Shown here: in pieces, positions 1 through 8,340 of the stretch
Layout of the letters: each line of letters begins with the position of its first letter
Position numbering within the stretch: the first letter of the stretch is position 1
Source: Alphaproteobacteria bacterium
GTDB taxonomy: Bacteria > Pseudomonadota > Alphaproteobacteria > Rhodobacterales > Rhodobacteraceae
Assembly: GCA_030431825.1 (NCBI GenBank)
Contig: JAUIIJ010000010.1
Coordinates: forward strand, 57,054 to 121,053
Length of the DNA: 64,000 nucleotides
Direction of reading: 5' to 3'
Position numbers and translations under genes: made by a program
Notes under the pieces: generated by a model
Databases searched by the model: none
Told to the model about the DNA's origin: nothing
What the model saw: the letters and a program-made list of their open reading frames with translations, nothing else

Positions 1-2078
1 CGTCCGGCGTCCGTCACCGCCCGGTCGGCATCCCGGCGCGCCGCGCGGGCCGACTGATCCGCAGCGGCGAGATCGCTCAATGTCCGGGTCAACGCCTCAT
101 GCGCCTGTGCGGCCCCTTCGGCCCGTGCGGTGGCCTGCACCAGAGCCTGTTTGAGTTCTTCAAGCCGGTTCAGTTGCTGCAAGCGCAGCGCCGCCGCACT
201 GGGGGCATCCTCTGCCCATGCGCGGAATCCATCCCATCGCCACAGATCACCATCGAGCGACACCAGCCTCTGGCCGGGTCGCAGATCCGCCTGCAACCGG
301 GGTCCGTCATCCGCCGCCACGAGACCGATCTGCCCCATCCGGCGTTGCAGCACCTCGGGCACCGATACGTGGTTCGAGAGCGGCGTGATACCGCCCGGCA
401 ACGCCTGCGTATCAGGATAATCCGGCAACACGGTCCATCCGGACGGCCCGTCGCCCTCGACCTCGGGCGCGCGGAGATCATCGGCAAGCGCGGCGCCAAG
501 CGCCTTTTCAAAGCCTTGCTCGACCTGCAACCGGTCCAGAACCTGCCCGCCCTCGGCGGTATCCCTTTCCAGCAGTTTGCTCAGTGCGGCGACTTCGGCC
601 TGCAACGCGTTCAATTCACCGGTCGCCTCGGACCGTTCGGCGCGCGCATCGGCCTCGCGATCATGCGCCTCTGCCCGCTGCGCTTCGGTCTGGGTCAGTA
701 TCTCTTCGGCATTTGCCGCCGCTTCGACCGCTGCCGCCTCGGCCTCGGTGGCGAGGTCCAGTTCCTGTCCCGCCTCGTCCACCGCCGCGCGCGCCTCGGC
801 CATCGCCACCCGCGCGCGCTCGGCTTCGGCCTCGGATTTGGTCTGGGTCTTGCGGCTGTCTTCGAGCAACCGCTGCGCCGATTGATAGCGCGCGGCAAGC
901 CGCGCCACATCTTCGGTCTGCTGGGCAAGGTCGGTCTCGCGGGCCTGCAGGACCGCCGCCGCCTCCTGTGCCAGTTCCGCAGCCTCGGCGAGCCGATCTT
1001 CCTGGCCTTCGCCGGCCTTGCGCAATTCCCGCAGTTCCCAGTCCAGCCGCTCGATCGTGTCGTCTGCATCGCGGTTCAGGCCTGCCTCGCGATCGATGTC
1101 ACGGGCCAGCTGCTCGATCCGGCTGGTCAAGGTGTCAATCGTCTGCCTCGCGCGGCTTTCCTGATCCGACAGCGTATCGCGTTGCACCTGCAGACGCTGG
1201 AGAATCGCTGCGGCAATCGCCTCTTCCTCGCGCAGGGGCGGCAACGCATCATCCAGTTCCGCCCGCAATCCGGCCGCCTGGCGCGCCGCCGTCTCGGCCC
1301 GTGCGGCCTCGGTCGTCCGCGCGCGCAGCACATCCTCGGCAGCCGCCCGCGCCGCATCGGCCTCTTTCCAGCGGCTGTAAAGCAACATGCCTTCCGCCTG
1401 GCGCAACTGCTCGCCGATCGTGCGATACCGCGCGGCCTGCCGGGCCTGGCGCGCCAACTGGGCAAGCTGGGTGGCCAGTTGCTCGAGCACGTCATCCACC
1501 CGCACGAGATTGCTCTCCGCGCCCCTGAGCTTCAGCTCGGCCTCGTGACGCCGTTGATACAGACCGGATATCCCCGCCGCCTCTTCGAGAATCCGGCGCC
1601 GCGCCTTGGGTTTGGCGTTGATCAGTTCGGCGATCTGGCCCTGCCGCACGAGCGCCGGCGAGTGCGCGCCCGTCGAGGCATCGGCAAACAGCATCTGGAC
1701 ATCGCGCGCACGCACATCCTTGGCATTCGCCTTGTAGGCGCTGCCCACATCGCGCGTGATCCGGCGCACGATATCCACGGTATCGGCATCATTGAACCCG
1801 GCAGGGGCAAGACGATCCGAGTTGTCGATATGCAGGCAAACCTCGGCAAAGTTGCGCGCCGGGCGGGTGGCGGCACCGGCAAAGATCACATCTTCCATGC
1901 CGCCCCCCCGCATCGCGGTCGGACGGTTTTCGCCCATGACCCAACGCAGAGCCTCGAGCAGGTTCGATTTGCCACAGCCATTCGGCCCCACCACCCCGGT
2001 CAGACCATCAGCAATGATCAGATCCGTCGGGTCAACGAAGCTCTTGAAGCCGGTCAGTCGGAGTTTGGTAAAGCGCAC
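1..2078 (-). CDS. smc: Chromosome segregation ATPase SMC, N-terminal part (runs off the left edge)
   Basis: SMC is the core ATPase of the condensin complex that compacts and segregates the chromosome, with ScpA and ScpB as partners. The frame opens at a GTG at 2078 and stays open to the window edge, giving about 692 residues. The start MRFTKLRLTGFKSF is typical of alphaproteobacterial SMC. Walker A (GPNGCGKS) is at residues 31-38, followed by the RGGGMEDVIFAG and signature-associated regions, then a long Ala/Glu/Arg-rich coiled coil (about 170-500) and the beginning of the hinge. The second coiled-coil arm and the C-terminal ATPase half lie outside the window. No gene precedes it closely; 2079-2219 is a leader without a convincing ORF. 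Identification is firm; only the exact start codon is inferred. Confidence 0.95.
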   Translation of the reverse strand, partial: MRFTKLRLTGFKSFVDPTDLIIADGLTGVVGPNGCGKSNLLEALRWVMGENRPTAMRGGGMEDVIFAGAATRPARNFAEVCLHIDNSDRLAPAGFNDADTVDIVRRITRDVGSAYKANAKDVRARDVQMLFADASTGAHSPALVRQGQIAELINAKPKARRRILEEAAGISGLYQRRHEAELKLRGAESNLVRVDDVLEQLATQLAQLARQARQAARYRTIGEQLRQAEGMLLYSRWKEADAARAAAEDVLRARTTEAARAETAARQAAGLRAELDDALPPLREEEAIAAAILQRLQVQRDTLSDQESRARQTIDTLTSRIEQLARDIDREAGLNRDADDTIERLDWELRELRKAGEGQEDRLAEAAELAQEAAAVLQARETDLAQQTEDVARLAARYQSAQRLLEDSRKTQTKSEAEAERARVAMAEARAAVDEAGQELDLATEAEAAAVEAAANAEEILTQTEAQRAEAHDREADARAERSEATGELNALQAEVAALSKLLERDTAEGGQVLDRLQVEQGFEKALGAALADDLRAPEVEGDGPSGWTVLPDYPDTQALPGGITPLSNHVSVPEVLQRRMGQIGLVAADDGPRLQADLRPGQRLVSLDGDLWRWDGFRAWAEDAPSAAALRLQQLNRLEELKQALVQATARAEGAAQAHEALTRTLSDLAAADQSARAARRDADRAVTDAG

Positions 2079-2219
2079 TGTCGGACCTGTCGTGATTCCT
2101 GCCTGAGTCCGAAATGTGCCGCCTTGCCCCCTCTCGAGTCAACGCGTTTGCGCAGTATCTGGGCAAATCGGCGGAGTTTTCCACAATATATTGACGAGAC
2201 ATCAAGTGAACCGCCAGAT

Positions 2220-2627
2220 TCAATACGGATCGCAGTCATAATCGTAATACGGCGCTCCGGGCACGTCCTGCAGCCACGTACTCAGTTGAACGCAGCTGTA
2301 AGACACCTGCGCCGGCAAGCCGGACCAATCGGGCGACCGGCCACCACAGGACAATTCACCGGTCATCTGCGCCTGGTCCCCGCGGACACGCACGACCTTG
2401 CAACCGCTGACCTGTGCCATCGCAAAACGTGCCTTTTCCGGGAGCGGACCAGGACGGGGCGCATATTGCGGGTTGACCCGAATGGCCTCGGCCAGGTCCC
2501 CGCGCACGCGTATGTCAAATATACTGTCCGCCACGGTGACACGCGTTGCCGGGACCCCTTGGAAATAGGACGCCGGAGCGTTGCATGCCCCAAGCCAGGG
2601 CAACAGGAGCAGGAGCAGACGAACCAT
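2220..2627 (-). CDS. Small putative lipoprotein
   Basis: Unrecognised exported protein of about 135 residues, read from the ATG at 2627 (an upstream in-frame ATG at 2645 would add six residues). The N-terminus MVRLLLLLLPWLGAC is a lipoprotein signal peptide with lipobox LGAC, so the mature protein should begin with a lipidated cysteine. The rest is a compact domain with four further cysteines (around GCKV, LSCGG, YSCVQ and YDCDP), which could form two disulfides in the periplasm, and a Tyr/Asp-rich C-terminus. It lies upstream of smc on the same strand with about 140 bases between, so co-transcription is possible but not shown. I assign no function. Confidence 0.7.
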   Translation of the reverse strand: MVRLLLLLLPWLGACNAPASYFQGVPATRVTVADSIFDIRVRGDLAEAIRVNPQYAPRPGPLPEKARFAMAQVSGCKVVRVRGDQAQMTGELSCGGRSPDWSGLPAQVSYSCVQLSTWLQDVPGAPYYDYDCDPY

Positions 2628-2726
2628 GAGCCGATGTTGCAGCAAACTCCGTAAATGAACCGTTACGCAGCACGCCGGATCCGCGCTGCCGGCCCGAACG
2701 GATGCCGGTTGAAACCCGACGCGCTC

Positions 2727-2745
2727 TGGTCATAATATTTTACCA
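2727..2745 (+). promoter_or_regulatory. Candidate GntR/FadR-type operator
   Basis: A TGGT-N11-ACCA dyad sits 18 bases before the start of the GntR-family gene in an AT-rich stretch. TGGT/ACCA half-sites are typical of FadR-subfamily regulators, although the well-studied PdhR, LldR and FadR sites have a shorter spacer. Autoregulation is an inference from position. Confidence 0.35.
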
Positions 2746-2762
2746 ATCAAAGAGGTCAGCAG

Positions 2763-3530
2763 ATGCCGTTTCAGAAAGTCCAGACGGAAAAGCTCTCGAC
2801 TGCGGTTGTCCGCCAGATCGAAGAATTGATCCTCAGGGGCATTCTGCGCCCCGGCGAGCGCCTGCCCTCCGAGCGCGAACTGTCGGAACGGCTTGGCGTG
2901 TCTCGCCCGAGCCTGCGGGACGCGGTGGCCGAACTGCAGGGCAAGGGGCTGCTCTGTTCCCGCGCTGGCTCCGGCATTTTCGTCGCCGAGGTGCTTGGGT
3001 CCGCGTTTTCCCCCGCACTCGTCGATTTGTTTGCCCGGCATGACGAAGCGGTGTTCGACTATCTGTCATTCCGGCGCGATATCGAGGCGCTGGCGGCGGA
3101 ACGCGCAGCACGGCTCGGAACCGAGAGCGACCTTGCGGTGATCCAGACCGTGTTCGACCGTATGGCCAGCCCGAAACGGCGCAGCGCACAGGACGACGCC
3201 GAGTTGGATGCCCAGTTTCACAACGCCATCATGGATGCGAGCCACAATGTCGTCATGCTCCACATGATGCGGTCGATGTTCGAATTGTTGCGCAACGGCG
3301 TGTTCTACAACCGGCAGGTCATCTTTGAACAACGCACCAGCCGCGATGCGCTGCTTGACCAGCATCGCGCCATCAACGACGCCATTCAGGCCCGCGACCC
3401 ATCCGCCGCCCGCACGGCCGTCGTGGCGCACCTGGACTATGTCGAGCAAGCCCTGCATGATCAGCGCCGCGCCGACCGAAACGCGCGTATCGCGCAGCAG
3501 CGACTACAGCACGAGGCAGGCACGGCCTGA
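2763..3530 (+). CDS. GntR-family (FadR subfamily) transcriptional regulator, PdhR/LldR-like
   Basis: A 255-residue DNA-binding repressor of the FadR subfamily. Residues about 8-75 form the winged helix (PSERELSERLGVSRPSLRDAVAELQ holds the recognition helix, split here only for description), and about 85-240 form the all-helical FCD ligand-binding domain with the metal-binding pattern D...H (AELDAQFHNAI), followed by the later conserved histidines (LLDQHRAI and VVAHLDYVE). These fit an organic-acid-responsive FCD protein such as PdhR or LldR. ATG at 2763 follows AGAGGT. It stands alone between a divergent lipoprotein gene and a convergent glycosyltransferase gene three bases away, so the target is not evident from context. 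The effector is unknown. Confidence 0.85.
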   Translation: MPFQKVQTEKLSTAVVRQIEELILRGILRPGERLPSERELSERLGVSRPSLRDAVAELQGKGLLCSRAGSGIFVAEVLGSAFSPALVDLFARHDEAVFDYLSFRRDIEALAAERAARLGTESDLAVIQTVFDRMASPKRRSAQDDAELDAQFHNAIMDASHNVVMLHMMRSMFELLRNGVFYNRQVIFEQRTSRDALLDQHRAINDAIQARDPSAARTAVVAHLDYVEQALHDQRRADRNARIAQQRLQHEAGTA

Positions 3531-3533
3531 CTC

Positions 3534-4748
3534 TCACCCCCAGATTTCCTCATAAAGCGCGCGATATTGCTGCGCCACTCTTGGCGCTGCATAGGTGGCC
3601 AGCGCATGGGCACGCGCCGCCTCTGCCATCTGCGAGCCAGACTCGCCGAGATTTGTCGTCTGCCGCTCCAAGACCTCGGAAAGGCCCCGAGCAAGGTCTT
3701 CCGCGTCAAATGGCTTTGCCAAATACCCCTGGTCCGGCGTCACGACGAGATCGGGCATCCCGCCGATATCGAACCCGACAATCGGGGTGCCGCAGGCCAG
3801 AGACTCAACCCCGGTGTTGGGCAGGTTGTCCTGCCGCGAGGGCAGTGCAAACACATCAGCCGACGCGTAGATGGCGCGCAGGAGTTCGGGTTCCGTCACC
3901 TCACCCGGTTGATGGACGGGAAATGGCAACTCCGCGCCGATCTCGCCGCCGCCAAAGACCAGCAACCGAATATCTCGTCCCTCGGCATGCAATCGCATCA
4001 ACGCCTGTCTGAGATGCTCAAACCCCTTTCGAGGGTCGCTACTGCCTCCCATTGCGCCAAAGAGCACCAATGGCACATCCGGTGGCAAGCCCAGCTTCGC
4101 CCGCGCCCGAGCGCGCGGCATCGGCTTCCAGAAATCAGTGTCGATAGCGTTGGGGATAACACGAACCGGCCAGTCCCGCATCAATGCGCTGTCACGGACA
4201 CAATCCGCAAGCCAACGGCTCGGGGTGACGATCCGGATCGAGCGGCGCCAGTGCCGCGCCTTGCGGCGCCAGACCCAGCGATGCACCCCGCCCACGTTGA
4301 CGTAGCCGCTCTTCCAATCCTCGCCTTCGGTGTAATGCGCTGCCCCGCAGAATGGCCACATGTCATGAAGGGTCCAGACCACCGGGTGCTGCAGGGCTCC
4401 GATTTCGGAAATCGAAATCATGTCCCAATTCACCCAATGCAGATTGAGAAGCTGACGCGGCTGGCTGTTCAACTCCTGCGCCAGACCGGAGTCCGCGAAA
4501 CCAAGCGAAATCATGCCTTGCCCCTGCCCTTCCAGCCTTCGGCGCATATGCCGGGCGACCTCGCGTTGCAACGTCCGGCGCAGACCTCGTTGTGGCGGAC
4601 ATACCGAAATATCGGACCGAGCCGCGCCCCGCGCCACGGTCATCCGCGACGCAAGCCCTCCGGCGACACATGCAGCATGCAATCGCCCCGCAGCGATCCC
4701 CGCCCCGCCACTCAGAGTGGTGCAGATGTGATTTATGTTCAAATTCAT
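3534..4748 (-). CDS. Glycosyltransferase family 4 (GT-B fold)
   Basis: About 404 residues. It should transfer a sugar from a nucleotide donor to a surface-glycan acceptor in the cytoplasm. The N-terminal Rossmann half begins with the glycine loop NHICTTLSGGAG, and the C-terminal GT4 domain (about 210-400) carries the donor-binding region SRQDNLPNTGVESLACGTP with the conserved Glu of the E-x7-E pattern, then PIVGFDIGG. ATG 4748 is used; an in-frame GTG at 4754, five bases after GGAG, is an alternative. It is divergent from the TupA-like ATP-grasp gene and lies near a second glycosyltransferase, which suggests a small glycan-assembly patch. Substrate and linkage cannot be read from sequence. 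Confidence 0.88.
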   Translation of the reverse strand: MNLNINHICTTLSGGAGIAAGRLHAACVAGGLASRMTVARGAARSDISVCPPQRGLRRTLQREVARHMRRRLEGQGQGMISLGFADSGLAQELNSQPRQLLNLHWVNWDMISISEIGALQHPVVWTLHDMWPFCGAAHYTEGEDWKSGYVNVGGVHRWVWRRKARHWRRSIRIVTPSRWLADCVRDSALMRDWPVRVIPNAIDTDFWKPMPRARARAKLGLPPDVPLVLFGAMGGSSDPRKGFEHLRQALMRLHAEGRDIRLLVFGGGEIGAELPFPVHQPGEVTEPELLRAIYASADVFALPSRQDNLPNTGVESLACGTPIVGFDIGGMPDLVVTPDQGYLAKPFDAEDLARGLSEVLERQTTNLGESGSQMAEAARAHALATYAAPRVAQQYRALYEEIWG

Positions 4749-4878
4749 GTGCACACTTGCTCCACATTTGCCTGCGACGCTATTAGAGACGGCATTCTTG
4801 GTTGTCTACGTCTCCCACGGGACTCTCACTCGCACGAGAAGTACTCACGCAGCAAAAACATCTATGGGGCCGACCCGA

Positions 4879-5802
4879 ATGAACAAACCCAAAAAGAACT
4901 GGCGACGAAAGCTCTACATGGAGTTGACGAGACCATTTGCCAAACATTTGCCATACAATCGGTGGGGAGACCGGCTGGCCTATTTGCACGAATTCTACAC
5001 CCAACATGATCGTTGGCCGGGAAAGGAAATGCTGTTTAACGATGTTCTCTATCGGATCAAATCCGGTCCAGAAATCGAAAGTCCCGAGCGAATGTTCACG
5101 TCGGACAAGGAGTTTGTGAAAACATATATCGAAGGTACGGTGGGCGCGAAATACAACGTCCCCACACTCGCGATTCTACGCAGCCCACAGGATGTGCAAG
5201 CCGCTGTTTTTGAGCGAGCCTGTGTCATCAAGCCCGCGCACGGCTGCGGCCAGGTAACATTCGTAAGACCCGGTGAAGAGATCGACCGTGACACCCTCAC
5301 AAAGCAACTAGGCGAAAATTACTATGATGTTGTACGAGAACGCAATTACCGCAGACTGAAGGGAAAACTCATCGTTGAACCGCTCTTGTTCGAGGGGCAG
5401 GACGTACACGACTTCAAGGTGTTTTGCTGGAACGGAGAACCACGATGTATTCTCTACGTGAACGATAGAAATCGCTTCTATTATCGACTTTTGTTCGATT
5501 GCAACTGGTTACCGCTGCCTGTCGAACTTTCACCGTTTGGCATTGAAAAGCCATTGCCAGACCCTCCCAAGGTACTGCCTGAAATGCTGTCTGTCGCCGC
5601 ACGTCTTTCGCGCCCCTTCAGTTTCGTACGTATCGATTTCTACATAGATGATGATAAGCTACTGGTCGGCGAAATTACCCATTGTCATCAGGGCGCAAAT
5701 GAACAGTTTGCGTCGATCAAGCAAGAGCAGATGCTTTCCGATCACATTTGGAAATCAAACTCAAGTGAGGCGACCAACAAGCCTGCGCCACTTGCGCTTT
5801 AG
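4879..5802 (+). CDS. TupA-like ATP-grasp protein
   Basis: About 307 residues from ATG 4879 (in-frame ATG 4864 is possible; neither has a good Shine-Dalgarno). The sequence matches the TupA-like ATP-grasp family, named for a teichuronopeptide synthesis protein and found in polysaccharide loci, where members are thought to ligate amino acids or similar groups to glycans. Visible features are the ATP-binding strand CVIKPAHGCGQV, the IVEPLL strand, VHDFKVFCWNGEP, and the late metal-site segment FVRIDFYIDD followed by VGEITHCHQG. The gene is clearly AT-richer than its neighbours and its codon use differs, which suggests acquisition by transfer. Its last 42 bases overlap the convergent glycosyltransferase. 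The function is inferred from family and neighbours. Confidence 0.82.
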   Translation: MNKPKKNWRRKLYMELTRPFAKHLPYNRWGDRLAYLHEFYTQHDRWPGKEMLFNDVLYRIKSGPEIESPERMFTSDKEFVKTYIEGTVGAKYNVPTLAILRSPQDVQAAVFERACVIKPAHGCGQVTFVRPGEEIDRDTLTKQLGENYYDVVRERNYRRLKGKLIVEPLLFEGQDVHDFKVFCWNGEPRCILYVNDRNRFYYRLLFDCNWLPLPVELSPFGIEKPLPDPPKVLPEMLSVAARLSRPFSFVRIDFYIDDDKLLVGEITHCHQGANEQFASIKQEQMLSDHIWKSNSSEATNKPAPLAL

Positions 5803-6669
5803 TCGCTGTAGCCGATTGGGCCGATAAGTATAATATCCCCGCAAGCGCTCCAGCGCCACAGCATCCTCCACGATCAGATCGGGCAATGGTGGCGTCATGT
5901 CCTGGTTCAGCGACTCCTGTGAGAACGCGTCGATCTTGAACCCGTGAGTGCCGGACCCGTCAAAGCCGATGTTCTCGGCGTAGGAGAAATGTGGCGACAG
6001 GCAAAGACCGTTGTTGCGGAAAATCGTGGCATACCAAAATACCGCCCATGTCCGCATTTCTCCGCGCTGGTTTGCAAGCACCTGGCCCCAGAAATCCTGT
6101 GCGCCATCAAGATTGAAACGGTGAATATCCGCATCGGTAAAATGCGAGATCAGTTCCTCGGGATCGCGTTCGAAATGGCTCCATCGATCCGCCCAGCTCG
6201 CCCAGCCCCAGCAGCTCATGAACCGCCAGAACGCCGCGCCTCGCAGGTCACGATTGGCGGCGATGGGTTCGTTGTACCCGGCGATGTGCCAGACCTCGGG
6301 CCTATCGGCATACCGATCCAACGCCGCATTCATGTAGCTCAGAAAAGCTGGCGAGGTCACGATATCGTCCTCAACAACGACGGCGCGCCCGTGATCGGCC
6401 ATCATACGACTCACGCCCTCCTGAATAGACTTTGCCAAACCTGCATTTTCATCGCGGGCGAGAACGTTCAGACTGGCGAATCCGCGTTGCGCTTTGGCGA
6501 TATCAACCACTTGCCGGACCGGTTCCACGTCTTTTTCGTCCCGTGGTCCATCCACGAATACCGTGACCGGCGTCCGATCCGCCAGCGGCGACTTCGAAAG
6601 CGCGTTCAATGTCTGCTTTGTGTGTTCGGGACGCCGAAAAGCGAAAACGCAGACGGGGGCAACAGTCAT
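5761..6669 (-). CDS. Glycosyltransferase, GT-A fold (GT2/GNT-I-like)
   Basis: A 302-residue cytoplasmic sugar transferase from ATG 6669 (TTG at 6711 would add 14 residues). N-terminal VAPVCVFAFRRPEHTKQTLNAL is the start of a GT-A nucleotide-binding domain; VVVEDDIVTSPAFLSYMN holds the DxD-like EDDI metal/nucleotide motif, and FWRFMSCWGWASWADRW is a conserved acceptor-side segment of this family. The C-terminus is basic (LQRLKRKWRRLVGRL), perhaps membrane-associating. It converges on and overlaps the TupA-like gene by 42 bases. With the GT4 gene it forms a three-gene glycan patch of unknown product. It ends well before the ATP synthase operon terminator region. Confidence 0.82.
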   Translation of the reverse strand: MTVAPVCVFAFRRPEHTKQTLNALSKSPLADRTPVTVFVDGPRDEKDVEPVRQVVDIAKAQRGFASLNVLARDENAGLAKSIQEGVSRMMADHGRAVVVEDDIVTSPAFLSYMNAALDRYADRPEVWHIAGYNEPIAANRDLRGAAFWRFMSCWGWASWADRWSHFERDPEELISHFTDADIHRFNLDGAQDFWGQVLANQRGEMRTWAVFWYATIFRNNGLCLSPHFSYAENIGFDGSGTHGFKIDAFSQESLNQDMTPPLPDLIVEDAVALERLRGYYTYRPNRLQRLKRKWRRLVGRLT

Positions 6670-6757
6670 TATGGTGGGTTCGCGTCTATGGAGCGGGGCA
6701 AAGTCCTGCAAACATTAGACAATCATCCCCACATTGGCAATTCCCTCCGGAACGCGA

Positions 6758-6787
6758 AAGCCCCGGTGCGTTCAACGACCGGGGCTT
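6758..6787 (-). terminator. Terminator after the F0 ATP synthase operon
   Basis: A perfect 10-bp stem (AAGCCCCGGT / ACCGGGGCTT) with a 10-base loop lies 25 bases beyond the atpF stop. On the minus strand it is followed by a short CTTTC tract, so it fits a Rho-independent terminator, though the T-tract is weak. Confidence 0.7.
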
Positions 6788-6811
6788 CTGCAAACTCTCT
6801 TGATAGCCAGC

Positions 6812-7372
6812 TTAGTGGAGCTTTGCGTCCACCTCGGCGATGGCGCTGTCGATCAGCTTGTTGCCTTCCGCGGCGGTCATCTGCTTGGCGATCACCTCGC
6901 GCGCCGTGGCGACAGCGATGAGTACGGCCTGATCGCGTACGTCCTTGACCGCCGACGCTTCTGCAGAAGCGATCTGATCTTCTGCCGCCGCGATGCGGCG
7001 CTCGATCGAAAGCTTGAGGTCTGCCTTGGCCTGCTCCGCCGCTTGCGCAGCTTCTTCGCGCGCGGTTGTCACGATACGGTCGGCCTGTTCCTGTACTTCC
7101 TTCTGCTTGCGCTCGTAGGATGCAAGAATCGTCTGGGCCTCTTCACGCAGGGCGCGGGCCTCGTCGAGTTCCGACTTGATGCCTTCCGCCCGGCTGTCCA
7201 GCATGCCACCGAGCTTGCCGGGCACTTTCATGTAGAACAGAATGCCGATGAAGAGCAGGAACGCCAGCAGAACGACAAAGTTCGTGTTTTCGAGCGAAAA
7301 GAACGAGTCACCGGCCGCCAGCGCAGGACCGGCCGCACCGAATGTCAGGACAAGGGCGATGATGTTGCGCAT
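6812..7372 (-). CDS. atpF: F0F1 ATP synthase subunit B
   Basis: Peripheral-stalk subunit of ATP synthase, 186 residues. An N-terminal segment (MRNIIALVLTFGAAGPALA) resembles a cleavable or additional hydrophobic stretch, then a membrane anchor (TNFVVLLAFLLFIGILFYMKV, residues about 31-50) leads into a long charged helical coiled coil (LDEARALREEAQTILASYE onward) that reaches to F1. It pairs with subunit B' encoded immediately upstream (five bases between), an arrangement typical of alphaproteobacteria and photosynthetic lineages. Last gene of the atpI-B-E-F'-F operon. Confidence 0.95.
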   Translation of the reverse strand: MRNIIALVLTFGAAGPALAAGDSFFSLENTNFVVLLAFLLFIGILFYMKVPGKLGGMLDSRAEGIKSELDEARALREEAQTILASYERKQKEVQEQADRIVTTAREEAAQAAEQAKADLKLSIERRIAAAEDQIASAEASAVKDVRDQAVLIAVATAREVIAKQMTAAEGNKLIDSAIAEVDAKLH

Positions 7373-7377
7373 ATCTC

Positions 7378-7953
7378 TTATCCTTTCATCTGGCTTGCGA
7401 CGGCGGTCTGAATGGCGTCCGCATCGGCCTGACCACCCAGCGCCGTGACGATTTCGGCGGCCGTGTCCGTCGCAACGATCTTGACGTTCTCCAACGCACC
7501 CGCGCGGATCTCGGCAATCGCCTTTTCGGATTCTGCGGATCGGGCCGCGATCTCGGCATCCGCCTTTTCGATGGCGACATCCAGATCGGCCTGGATCTCG
7601 GCCCGCGCCTTGGCGACAATGGCCTGTGCCTCGGTACGGGCATCCGCCAGCGCCTTGTTATACGCTTCTTCGGCTTCGGTCGCCTTGGCCTTCAGATCTT
7701 CGGCGGCAGCGAGATCATTGGTGATGGTGCCCTGACGTTCGGCAAGAATCGCCGAAATGCGCGGGAGCGCCACGCGCGACAGCACCAAAAAGATCACGAC
7801 CAGCGTGACCACCAGCCAGAAAATCTGGTTGGGGAACCAGTCAAAGCAGAGCTGGGGCATTCCGATGGCACCGCCATTGGAATCGGTGCACATGCCAGCG
7901 ACTTCCTGGTAGACCGGTTCGACGTGCCCGCCTGCTGTTGTTTCGGTTGCCAT
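7378..7953 (-). CDS. atpG: F0F1 ATP synthase subunit B'
   Basis: Second peripheral-stalk subunit, 191 residues, forming a B/B' heterodimer with the product of the next gene. Residues about 1-35 are soluble and include a Cys pair ([20 protein letters not shown]); the membrane anchor is [20 protein letters not shown], followed by the Ala/Glu-rich stalk helix containing EERQGTI-like and [11 protein letters not shown] segments. The symbol follows the alphaproteobacterial convention (also written atpF2 or atpX). It is separated from atpE by about 83 bases, which contain no ORF. Confidence 0.94.
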   Translation of the reverse strand: MATETTAGGHVEPVYQEVAGMCTDSNGGAIGMPQLCFDWFPNQIFWLVVTLVVIFLVLSRVALPRISAILAERQGTITNDLAAAEDLKAKATEAEEAYNKALADARTEAQAIVAKARAEIQADLDVAIEKADAEIAARSAESEKAIAEIRAGALENVKIVATDTAAEIVTALGGQADADAIQTAVASQMKG

Positions 7954-8036
7954 GTCGTTCTCCTTGGAAACCAGCCGTTACATCGGGCAGCGCGCATCAC
8001 GCGCCGCCCGACCGTAAGGATTTCGGTTCCGCAGGT

Positions 8037-8273
8037 TTAGACGGCGAACATCAACAGCAGCGCGACGAGGAACGAGAAGATCCCCAGGGCTTCGGCAAAC
8101 GCGATGCCGATGAACAGCGTTGCGGTCTGCGATGCGGCGGCCGACGGGTTGCGCAGGGCACCGGCCAGGAAGTTGCCGGCCACGTGGCCCACACCGATTG
8201 CTGCGGCGCCCGAACCGATTGCGGCCAGGCCGGCACCGATGAATTGACCCAGTTGTGCGATATCGCCTTCCAT
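8037..8273 (-). CDS. atpE: F0F1 ATP synthase subunit c
   Basis: Proteolipid of the rotating c-ring, 78 residues, from ATG 8273 (upstream in-frame codons to 8363 are leader). Two transmembrane helices: the first with the glycine repeat [17 protein letters not shown], and the second carrying the proton-binding glutamate in [13 protein letters not shown]. The polar loop contains RNP (ALRNPSA). The start is preceded by AAGGAGAAAATC, a strong ribosome binding site that suits the high stoichiometry of subunit c. Confidence 0.97.
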   Translation of the reverse strand: MEGDIAQLGQFIGAGLAAIGSGAAAIGVGHVAGNFLAGALRNPSAAASQTATLFIGIAFAEALGIFSFLVALLLMFAV

Positions 8274-8311
8274 GATTTTCTCCTTACGATGGAATTGTGG
8301 GATAGGGTGAA

Positions 8312-8332
8312 CGCGGGGGGGGGTTCCCCGCG
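8312..8332 (-). promoter_or_regulatory. GC hairpin with a nine-base homopolymer between atpB and atpE
   Basis: CGCGGGG and CCCCGCG arms (7 bp) enclose a loop that includes the rest of a run of nine G (C on the coding strand) at 8315-8323. It lies just after the atpB stop and about 40 bases before atpE. The position suggests a role in mRNA processing or in uncoupling atpE expression from atpB; that role is inference. Confidence 0.45.
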
Positions 8333-8340
8333 ATATGTGA

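Noticed and set aside
2114..2142. Possible smc promoter with -35 TTGACT
   Set aside because: The -35 matches, but the -10 at the right distance is GCACAT, which shares only two bases with the consensus.
99..2654. A long plus-strand open frame (851 codons) over the smc gene
   Set aside because: It is the high-GC shadow of smc. The opposite strand carries a clear SMC protein with Walker A and coiled coil, and the plus frame has an Arg/Gly/Leu-rich composition without domains.
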